Positions 12,458-21,069 of a DNA stretch of 64,000 nucleotides are shown one piece after another (within the stretch, counting starts at the first letter, position 1; every line of letters begins with the position of its first letter). The position numbers were made by a program, and so were the translations under genes. The stretch covers positions 682,001-746,000 of the forward strand of contig NW_027136911.1 in assembly GCF_040869045.1 (NCBI RefSeq). Direction: 5' to 3'. The DNA is from Eurosta solidaginis. Its lineage: Eukaryota > Arthropoda > Insecta > Diptera > Tephritidae. The notes under the pieces were generated by a model. It was not told where the DNA came from, made no database searches, and worked only from the letters and a program-made list of their open reading frames with translations.

Positions 12458-14021
12458 TGGGCTGTTTGTCCCCCTCCAGCACCTTCGTCTTGACGTCGTC
12501 GTCCTCCTCTTGCCCTTTTGGTTTAGAGTATTCGAGGCCCCCTTCAGCCCCTCGTGAATGTTGTGCCGTGTGTTCCTCTGTGCGAGTCACAGCACCATTT
12601 AGCGGTTGGTCCTCTTCTAGCACGTTCGTGGTGACGTCGGGGACCTCCACCTGTCTTTTTTCCCTTAGGCTTCTGAGGTCCTTTTCGACTTCGCCCACTT
12701 CCAGCGTGTTAGGATTTTTATCCTCGGGACTTCTTTTCCTGAGTCGCATGTAAATTTTGCCAGTGCCAAAGGACATTTTGCCAAGCTGCGTGTACAAAAT
12801 ATCCTCCGCCTGCTTGTTTATTTGGAAGATGTAGAACTGACCATCCTCGGTAGGCCGAGATACAGTAAGTACCTTCCAATCCTGTGTCGGTATGTTCGGA
12901 TTCTGATTCTGCAGAAGTCGCAGTGTATCCTCCGACTTCATCACGCATGGTATCCATACCTTAACTTTTGGTACCGTGGGGATTTGCGCTTTATCCACCA
13001 CCTCAAACCGCGCATTCGTGCCTTGCCTTTGGAGGTTTGGAACGACTTCCTCCAGCCACCGCAAGCTCGCGATGTTGTCGCACGCTATCATCTTCACACC
13101 ATTATACCATCCCCCCGAATCAAAGGTTGGAAGGGGCTTACTTGGTTGTTCCCGCATCATCTTAAGCATTAAGCTAATAAGCTCCCTTTCCACAGATCTC
13201 CACCTTTCAGTAGTCATTTGTCCGAACGGACTGCTACGATCAACCAGCGCCACAGTCAGTGACTGCTTTGCCACATCACTCATCTTCTCGGGAAAAGCAG
13301 GAGTCTTAGTGTTATCTCCCTTTGGAACCTCCGAGAACACCGGAGTCTTCGCGTTAACTCCCTTTAGCGCCTCCGAGAAAGCCGGAGTCTTAGCGTTATC
13401 TCCCTTTGGCTTATCTCCTACTTCCGTAGTTGGAACTTCCCTCTGACTGGCAGCTTTCGAGGTAGTTGCTACCTCGCTATTGGAACCCATCTGTCTTACA
13501 GCTTTGGGCCTACTTGTCTTGTCTATGCGACTGCCCTGCCTCGCGGCTCTAGGACTGGGTCCTTTCTGCCTCTTGAAAGCAGGCTTGTCGCCTTCTGCCG
13601 AACGTTGCCTCTTCATTCTGCCATTCGACGCTTCTTCCTCCTCGTACCGGTTGCAGAACCGAGGGTTTCTCGCAGCAAACCTTTTGAACTGCCTTCGACC
13701 TACTTCTACCGCTTCATGGGCCCATTCCAAGCGCTCGATCTCCACTTCTGTTGGGTCGACCACTGCTCCCAAGCGTTGTACAATTCTTAGTGCTGCACGG
13801 TACTGCGAGAGAGCTCTTTTACTTCCTCTGCTCCGTACCCTTCTCCACTCTTCTACTCCGTTTTCATTTGTGTGCTTCTCCAACACGGAGTTCATTGAAT
13901 CAGCACTACTCTCGCTCCCCGAGTCCGACGCATCGCTTAATTCGTATTTGTCGTCCTTGGATTGCGACTCAGTCCTCCTCTTTACATCCTCCTTATTACA
14001 TTCAGGTAATGAGTTGTTCAT
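12417..14021 (-). CDS. ORF1 protein, DUF4780-like (LOA-type retrotransposon)
   Basis: Intact frame of 534 residues from the ATG at 14021 (context CAAGATGA, A at -3). The frame is also open upstream to the element edge, with a GTG at 14099. The N-terminal third is acidic and serine-rich, then strongly basic around 110-180 (KRQRS, FKRQK), suiting RNA binding or nuclear localisation. Residues 206-247 are three tandem 14-aa repeats (KGDNAKTPAF type). Residues about 270-428 form the only clearly globular part (ELISLMLKMM ... PKVKVWIP ... DTLRLLQNQN ... FGTGKIYMRL) and resemble DUF4780, which occurs in fly LOA ORF1 proteins. No CCHC knuckle is seen. The C-terminus holds two copies of a 26-aa segment 47 residues apart. 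The role is presumed nucleoprotein assembly with element RNA, by family analogy. Confidence 0.8.
   Translation of the reverse strand: MNNSLPECNKEDVKRRTESQSKDDKYELSDASDSGSESSADSMNSVLEKHTNENGVEEWRRVRSRGSKRALSQYRAALRIVQRLGAVVDPTEVEIERLEWAHEAVEVGRRQFKRFAARNPRFCNRYEEEEASNGRMKRQRSAEGDKPAFKRQKGPSPRAARQGSRIDKTSRPKAVRQMGSNSEVATTSKAASQREVPTTEVGDKPKGDNAKTPAFSEALKGVNAKTPVFSEVPKGDNTKTPAFPEKMSDVAKQSLTVALVDRSSPFGQMTTERWRSVERELISLMLKMMREQPSKPLPTFDSGGWYNGVKMIACDNIASLRWLEEVVPNLQRQGTNARFEVVDKAQIPTVPKVKVWIPCVMKSEDTLRLLQNQNPNIPTQDWKVLTVSRPTEDGQFYIFQINKQAEDILYTQLGKMSFGTGKIYMRLRKRSPEDKNPNTLEVGEVEKDLRSLREKRQVEVPDVTTNVLEEDQPLNGAVTRTEEHTAQHSRGAEGGLEYSKPKGQEEDDDVKTKVLEGDKQPNGAASPTDKPPTQ
12420..12638 (-). repeat. 141-bp duplicated segment at the ORF1/ORF2 junction
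   Basis: The stretches 12561-12638 and 12420-12497 encode related 26-residue segments (DVTTNVLEEDQ... and DVKTKVLEGDK...) spaced exactly 141 bp, or 47 codons. At DNA level TAGCACGTTCGTGGTGACGT near 12618 pairs with CAGCACCTTCGTCTTGACGT near 12477, and CAGCACCATTT near 12590 pairs with CAGCACCATTG near 12449. The second pair covers the ORF2 start codon, so the upstream copy contains a relic of that start (see findings). Confidence 0.8.
13281..13406 (-). repeat. Triplicated 42-bp coding repeat in ORF1
   Basis: Three head-to-tail 42-bp units encode 14-residue repeats: KGDNAKTPAFSEAL, KGVNAKTPVFSEVP and KGDNTKTPAFPEKM. The unit length is a multiple of three, so ORF1 stays open. It lies in the low-complexity linker between the basic region and the globular DUF4780-like part. 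Confidence 0.9.
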
Positions 14022-14110
14022 CTTGGTCGTACGACCACCTGCCCGACAAGGCGGGCTCAGCGGTCCAGTATTATATACGGGGAAAGAACCGTCCGCCACA
14101 GCAGCGCCCC
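14022..14110 (-). promoter_or_regulatory. Retrotransposon 5' leader with hairpin and palindrome
   Basis: The 89 bp between the outer edge and the ORF1 ATG. It begins GGGGCGCTGC on the minus strand. It contains a 5-bp stem with a 6-nt loop (GCCCG/CGGGC, 14041-14056), a perfect 12-bp palindrome GGTCGTACGACC (14025-14036) just before the ATG, and a TATATAATA stretch near 14070-14080. Elements of this class use an internal promoter, so transcription control should lie here or in early ORF1, but I cannot assign a specific element. Slight 5' truncation is possible. Confidence 0.5.
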
Positions 14111-14177
14111 TATGACGTAGAAATCGAACCGTTAGCGATAGAACCTTGGATCAGCCTGTGAATTAATATACACATAA

Positions 14178-15462
14178 AAACCTACCATCTGCAAAAATAA
14201 AATCGATTCTGTCTTGCTTGGTTCAATATATATAGACACTTATCCCTTTTAGTCGGTTATCCCCACCCAGTATGACGTAAAAATTGAACCGTTAACGATA
14301 GAACCTTGGATCAGCTCGTAGATTAATATACACATAAAAACCTATCATCTTCAAAAACAAAATCGATTCTATCTTGCTTGGTTCAATAGATATGTATACT
14401 TATCCCTTTTAGTCGGTTAACCCCACCCAATATTACGTAGAAATTGAACCATTAAAGATAGAGCCTTGGATCAGCTTGTGGATTAATATACACATAAAAA
14501 CCTACCATCTGCAAAAATATATTTGATTCTATCTTGCTTGGTTCAATAGATATGTATACTTATCCCTTTTAGTCGGTTAACCCCACCCACTATGACGTAG
14601 AAGAGATAGAGCCTTGGATCGGCTTGTGGATTAATATACGCATAAAAACCTATCATCTGCAAAAACAAAATCGATTCTATCTTCTTTGGTTCAATAGATA
14701 TGGACACTTATCCCTTTTAGTCGGTTAACCCCACCCAAAATAGATATGGACACTTATCCCTTTTAGTCGGTTAACCCCATCCACTTTGACGTAGAAATTG
14801 AACCGTTAACGATAGAACCTTGGATCAGCTCGTGGATTAATATACACATAAAAACCTATCATCTGCAAAAACAAAATCGATTCTATCTTGCTTGATTAAA
14901 TAGATATGGACACTTATCCCTTTTAGTCGGTTAACCCCATCCACTTTGACGTAGAAATTGAACCGTTAACGATAGAACCTTGTATTAGCTTGTGGATTAA
15001 TATACACATAAAAATCTATCATCTTCAAAAAAAAATCGATTCTATCTAGCTTGGTTCAATAGATATGGACGCTTATCCCTTTTAGTCGGTTAACCCCACC
15101 CACAATAGATATAGACACTTGTCCCTTTTAGTCGGTTAACCCCATCCACTTTGACGTAGAAATTGAACCCTTAACGATAGAACCTTGTATTAGCTTGTGG
15201 ATTAATATACACATAAAAACCTATCATCTGCAAAAACAAAATCGATTCTATCTTGCTTGGTTCAATAGATATGGACACTAATCCCTTTTGGTCGGTTAAC
15301 CCCACCCACTTTGGCGTAGAAATTGAATCGTTAACGATAGAACCTTGGATCAGCTTGTGGATTAATATACACATAAAAACCTATCATCTGCAAAAACAAA
15401 ATCGATTCTATCTTGCTTGGTTCAATAGATATGGACACTTATCCCTTTTAGTCGGTTAACCC
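14178..15462. repeat. Segmental duplication copy 1 (offset 5495 bp)
   Basis: Matches 19673-20957 at a constant offset of 5495 bp through a 12-bp-deleted unit, two 206-bp units and the variants CATCTTCAAAAAAAAATCG (15018/20513) and ATCTAGCTTGG. Differences are scattered single bases. Beyond about 15462 the copies differ by insertion of units, then a related match resumes at about 15.8-16.7 kb versus 20.9-21.8 kb. Confidence 0.85.
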
Positions 15463-17164
15463 CACCCACTTTGGCGTAGAAATTGAATCGTTAATGATAG
15501 AACCTTGGATCAGCTTGTGGATTAATATACACATAAAAACCTATCATCTGCAAAAACAAAATCGATTCTATCTTGATTGGTTGAATAGATATGGACACTT
15601 ATCCCTTATAGTCGGTTAACCCCACCCACAATAGATATGGACACTTATCCCTTTTAGACGGTTAACCCCATCCACTTTGACGTAGAAATTGAACCGATAA
15701 CGATAGAACCTTGGCTCAGCTTGTGGATTAATATACACATAAAAACCTATCATCTGCAAAAACAAAATCGATTCTATCTTGCTTGGTTCAATAGATATGG
15801 ACACTTATCCCTTTTAGTCGGTTAATCCCACCCACAATAGATGTGGACACTTATCCCTTTTAGTCGGTTAACCCCATCCACTTTGACGTAGAAATTGAAC
15901 CGTTAACGATAGAACCTTGGATCAGCTTGTGGATTAATATACACATAAAAGCCTATCATCTGCAAAAACAAAATCGATTCTATCTTGCTTGGTTCAATAG
16001 ATATGGACACTTATCCCTTTTAGTCAGTTAACCCCATCCACTTTGACGTACAAATTGAACCGTTCACGATAGAACCTTGTATTAGCTTGTGGATTAATAT
16101 ACACATAAAAACCTATCATGTTCAAAAACAAAATCGATTCTATCTTGCTTGGTTCAATAGATATGGACGCTTATCCCTTTTAGTCGGTTAACCCCACCCA
16201 CAATAAATATAGACACTTATCCCTTTTAGTCGGTTAACCTCATCCACTTTGACGTAGAAATTGAACCGTTAACGATAGAACCTTGTATTAGCTTGTGGAT
16301 TAATATACACATAAAAACCTATCATCTGCAAAAACAAAATCGATTCTATCTTGCTTGGTTCAATAGATATGGACACTTATCCCTTTTAGTCGGTTAACCC
16401 CACCCACAATAGATGTGGACACTTATCCCTTTTAGACGGTTAACCCCATCCACTTTGAAGTAGAAATTGAACCGTTATCGATAGAACCTTGGGTCAGCTT
16501 GTGGATTAATATACGCATAAAAACCTACCATCTGCAAAAACAAAATCGATTCTATCTTGCTTGGTTCAATAGATATGGACACTTATCCCTTTTAGTCGGT
16601 TAATCCCACCCACAATAGATATGGACACTTATCCCTTTTAGTCGGTTAACCCCATCCACTTTGACGTACAAATTGAACCGTTAACGATAGAACCTTGGAT
16701 CAGCTTGTGGATTAATATACACATAAAAACCTATCATCTGCAAAAACAAAATCGAATCCATCTTGCTTGGTTCAATAGATATGGATACTTATTCCTTTTA
16801 GCCGGTTAACCCCAACCACTATAACGTAGAAATTGAACCGTTAACGATAGAAACTTAGGTCAGCTTGTGGATTAATATACACATAAAAACCTACCATCTG
16901 CAAAAATAAAATCGATTCTGTCTTGCTTGGTTCAATATATATGGACACTTATCCCTTTTAGTCGGTTAACCCCACCCAGTATGACGTAGAAATTTAACCG
17001 TTAACGATAGAACCTTGGATCAGCTTGTGGATTAATATACACATAAAAACCTACCATCTGCAAAAATAAAATCGATTCTATCTTGCTTGGTTCAATAGAT
17101 ATGGACACTTATCCCTTTTGGTCGGTTAACCCCACCCAGTTTGACGTAGAAATTCAACCGTTAA

Positions 17165-18963
17165 CGATAGAACCTTGGATCAGCTTGTGGATTAATATAC
17201 ACATAAAAACCTACCATCTGCAAAAATAAAATCGATTCTATCTTGCTTGGTTCAATAGATATGGACACTTATCCCTTTTTGTCGGTTAACCCCACCCAGT
17301 TTGACGTAGAAATTCAACCGTTAACGATAGAACCTTGGATCAGCTTGTGGATTAATATACACATAAAAACCTATCATCTGCAAAAAAAAAATCGATTCTA
17401 TCTTGCTTGGTTCAATAGATATGGACACTTATCCCTTTTAGTCGGTTAACCCCACCCACAATAGATATGGACACTTATCCCTTTTAGTCAGTTAACCCCA
17501 TCCACTTTGACGTAGAAATTGAACCGTTAAGATAGAACCTTGGATCAGCTCGTGGATTAATATACACATAAAAACCTATCATCTGCAAAAACAAAATCGA
17601 TTCTATCTTGCTTGATTCAATAGATATGGACACTTATCCCTTTTAGTCGGTTAACCCCATCCACTTTGACGTAGAAATTGAACCGTTAAAGATAGAGCCT
17701 TGGATCAGCTTGTGGATTAATATACATATAAAAACCTACCATCTGCAAAAATATATTTGATTCTATCTTGCTTGGTTCAATAGATATGTATACTTATCCC
17801 TTTTAGTCGGTTAACCCCACCCACTATGACGTAGAAGAGATAGAGCCTTGGATCGGCTTGTGGATTAATATACGCATAAAAACCTATCATCTGCAAAAAC
17901 AAAATCGATTCTATCTTGCTTGATTCAATAGATATGGACACTTATCCCTTTTAGTCGGTTAACCCCACCCACTATAACGTAGAAATTGAACCGTTAACAA
18001 TAGAAACTTAGGTCAGCTTGTGGATTAATATACACATAAAAACCTACCATCTGCAAAAATAAAATCGATTCTATCTTGCTTGGTTCAATAGATATGGACA
18101 CTTATCCCTTTTTGTCGGTTAACCCCATCCACTTTGACGTACAAATTGAACCGTTAACGATAGAACCTTGGATCAGCTTGTGGATTAATATACACATAAA
18201 AACCTACCATCTGCAAAAATAAAATCGATTCTATCTTGCTTGGTTCAATAGATATGGACACTTATCCCTTTTTGTCGGTTAACCCCACCCAGTTTGACGT
18301 AGAAATTCAACCGTTAACGATAGAACCTTGGATCAGCTTGTGGATTAATATACACATAAAAACCTATCATCTGCAAAAAAAAAATCGATTCTATCTTGCT
18401 TGGTTCAATAGATATGGACACTTATCCCTTTTAGTCGGTTAACCCCACCCACAATAGATATGGACACTTATCCCTTTTAGTCAGTTAACCCCATCCACTT
18501 TGACGTAGAAATTGAACCGTTAAGATAGAACCTTGGATCAGCTCGTGGATTAATATACACATAAAAACCTATCATCTGCAAAAACAAAATCGATTCTATC
18601 TTGCTTGATTCAATAGATATGGACACTTATCCCTTTTAGTCGGTTAACCCCATCCACTTTGACGTAGAAATTGAACCGTTAAAGATAGAGCCTTGGATCA
18701 GCTTGTGGATTAATATACATATAAAAACCTACCATCTGCAAAAATATATTTGATTCTATCTTGCTTGGTTCAATAGATATGTATACTTATCCCTTTTAGT
18801 CGGTTAACCCCACCCACTATGACGTAGAAGAGATAGAGCCTTGGATCGGCTTGTGGATTAATATACGCATAAAAACCTATCATCTGCAAAAACAAAATCG
18901 ATTCTATCTTGCTTGATTCAATAGATATGGACACTTATCCCTTTTAGTCGGTTAACCCCATCC
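17165..18963. repeat. Tandem higher-order repeat, period 993 bp (two copies)
   Basis: 17165-17970 is repeated at 18158-18963 with offset 993 bp. Shared features are a CTGCAAAAAAAAAATCG unit (17388/18381), one 206-bp unit with TTAGTCAGTTAAC, a GTTAAGATAG 1-bp deletion and a GTAGAAGAGATAGAG short unit. The chance 68-codon frames at 17243 and 18236 are identical, which confirms how recent this copy is. Confidence 0.9.
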
Positions 18964-19500
18964 ACTTTGACGTAGAAATTGAACCGTTAAAGATAGAGCC
19001 TTGGATCAGCTTGTGGATTAATATACATATAAAAACCTACCATCTGCAAAAATATATTTGATTCTATCTTGCTTGGTTCAATAGATATGGACACTTATCC
19101 CTTTTAGTCGGTTAACCCCACCCACTATAACGTAGAAATTTAACCGTTAACAATAGAAACTTAGGTCAGCTTGTGGATTAATATACACATAAAAACCTAC
19201 CATCTGCAAAAATAAAATCGATTCTATCTTGCTTGGTTCAATAGATATGGACACTTATACCTTTTAGTCGGTTAACCGCACCCAGTATGACGTAGAAATC
19301 GAACCGTTAGCGATAGAACCTTGGATCAGCCTGTGAATTAATATACACATAAAAACCAACCATCTGCAAAAATAAATTCGATTCTATCTTGCTTGGTTCA
19401 ATAGATATGGACACTTATACCTTTTAGTCGGTTAACCGCACCCAGTATGACCTAGAAATCGAACCGTTAGCGATAGAACCTTGGATCAGCCTGTGAATTA

Positions 19501-20957
19501 ATATACACATAAAAACCAACCATCTGCAAAAATAAATTCCATTCGATCTTGCTTGGTTCAATAGATATGTATACTTATCCCTTTTAGTCGGTTAACCACA
19601 CCCACTATAACGTAGAAATTGAACCGTTAACGATAGAAACTTAGGTCAGCTTGTGGATTAGTATACACATAAAAACCTACCATCTGCAAAAATAAAATCG
19701 ATTCTGTCTTGCTTGGTTCAATACATATAGACACTTATCCCTTTTAGTCGGTTAACCCCACCCAGTATGACGTAGAAATTGAACCGTTAACGATAGAACC
19801 TTGGATCAGCTCGTGGATTAATATACACATAAAAGCCTATCATCTTCAAAAACAAAATCGATTCTATCTTGCTTGGTTCAATAGATATGTATACTTATCC
19901 CTTTTAGTCGGTTAACCCCGCCCACTATTACGTAGAAATTGAACCATTAAAGATAGAGCCTTGGATCAGCTTGTGGATTAATATACACATAAAAACCTAC
20001 CATCTGCAAAAATATATTTGATTCTATCTTGCTTGGTTCAATAGATATGTATACTTATCCCTTTTAGTCGGTTAACCCCACCCACTATGACGTAGAAGAG
20101 ATAGAGCCTTGGATCGGCTTGTGGATTAATATACGCATAAAAACCTATCATCTGCAAAAACAAAATCGATTCTATCTTCCTTGGTTCAATAGATATGGAC
20201 ACTTATCTCTTTTAGTCGGTTAACCCCAACCAAAATAGATATGGACACTTATCCCTTTTAGTTGGTTAACCCCATCCACTTTGACGTAGAAATTGAACCG
20301 TTAACGATAGAACCTTGGATCAGCTCGTGGATTAATATACACATAAAAACCTATCATCTGCAAAAACAAAATCGATTCTATCTTGCTTGATTAAATAGAT
20401 ATGGACACTTATCCCTTTTAGTCGGTTAACCCCATCCACTTTGACGTAGAAATTGAACCGTTAACGATAGAACCTTGTATTAGCTTGTGGATCAATATAC
20501 ACATAAAAACCTATCATCTTCAAAAAAAAATCGATTCTATCTAGCTTGGTTCAATAGATATGGACGCTTATCCCTTTTAGTCGGTTAACCCCACCCACAA
20601 TAGATATAGACACTTATCCCTTTTAGTCGGTTAACCCCATCCACTTTGACGTAGAAATTGAACCCTTAAAGGTAGAACCTTGTATTAGCTTGGGGATTAA
20701 TATACACATAAAAACCTATCATCTGCAAAAACAAAATCGATTCTATCTTGCTTGGTTCAATAGATATGGACACTAATCCCTTTTAGTCGGTTAACCCCAC
20801 CCACTTTGGCGTAGAAATTGAATCGTTAACGATAGAACCTTGGATCAGCTTGTGGATTAATATACACATAAAAACCTATCATCTGCAAAAACAAAATCGA
20901 TTCTATCTTGCTTGGTTCAATAGATATGGACACTTATCCCTTTTAGTCGGTTAATCC
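19501..20957. repeat. Segmental duplication copy 2, including the paralogous empty site
   Basis: 19673-20957 is the partner of 14178-15462. Immediately left, 19501-19671 matches the satellite directly left of the retrotransposon (8632-8802) almost base for base, including the rare ACCAACCATCTGC and TGGATTAGTATACACATA variants. The point near 19670 is therefore the uninterrupted equivalent of the insertion site. Confidence 0.87.
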
Positions 20958-21069
20958 CACCCACAATAGATATGGACACTTATCCCTTTTAGTCGGTTAA
21001 CCCCATCCACTTTGACGTAGAAATTGAACCCTTAAAGGTAGAACCTTGTATTAGCTTGGGGATTAATAT

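Larger units (their letters stand above)
8802..14110 (-). mobile_element. LOA-clade-like non-LTR retrotransposon, near full length
   Basis: About 5.3 kb with far higher sequence complexity than its surroundings, abruptly bounded by satellite on both sides. On the minus strand it has a short leader, an ORF1 protein, an ORF2 with APE-type endonuclease, reverse transcriptase, RNase H and a CCHC knuckle, and a 3' UTR ending in TACC repeats with no poly(A). This domain order, with RNase H inside ORF2, is known from the LOA and I groups. The DUF4780-like ORF1 and the 3' end (TTGAACTGGCCGGTCCATGA on the plus strand) point to LOA/Baggins-type elements of flies, by recollection rather than by search. 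ORF2 is broken by two frameshifts, so this copy looks non-autonomous. The 5' edge is ambiguous by a few bases because the element ends in GGGG and satellite units are C-rich nearby. Confidence 0.85.
14111..21060. repeat. Satellite array, block right of the retrotransposon
   Basis: Mixed 160-bp and 206-bp units, same orientation and family as 1-8801, with no gene. It includes 12-bp-deleted units (about 148 bp) near 14600, 17835, 18828 and 20095, recognised by GTAGAAGAGATAGAGCC. The first 66 bp (14111-14176) match the unit at 8577-8642, whereas from 14178 onward it matches 19673 onward. Short frames of 62-68 codons near 15253, 17243 and 18236 are phase accidents of the satellite and not genes. 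Confidence 0.95.

Noticed and set aside
14099..14101. GTG at 14099 as the ORF1 start
   Set aside because: The ATG at 14021 has a good initiation context and lies just after the leader. A non-AUG start cannot be supported from one copy.
8802..14110. LTR retrotransposon or retrovirus-like element
   Set aside because: There are no terminal repeats, no protease or integrase, and the APE-type endonuclease precedes the RT, which is the non-LTR arrangement.
8946..14161. Plus-strand open frames of 60-211 codons across the retrotransposon
   Set aside because: They are shadows of the minus-strand ORF1 and ORF2, with serine/proline/leucine-rich compositions typical of antisense reading and no recognisable motif.
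15253..18442. Short open frames of 62-68 codons in the satellite (for example 15253, 17243, 18236, 37017, 37731) encoding similar peptides
   Set aside because: They are phase accidents of the 160-bp unit: the frame shifts by one base per unit and stops within about 1.3 units. Their similarity reflects the repeat, and no start context or conservation signal supports them.
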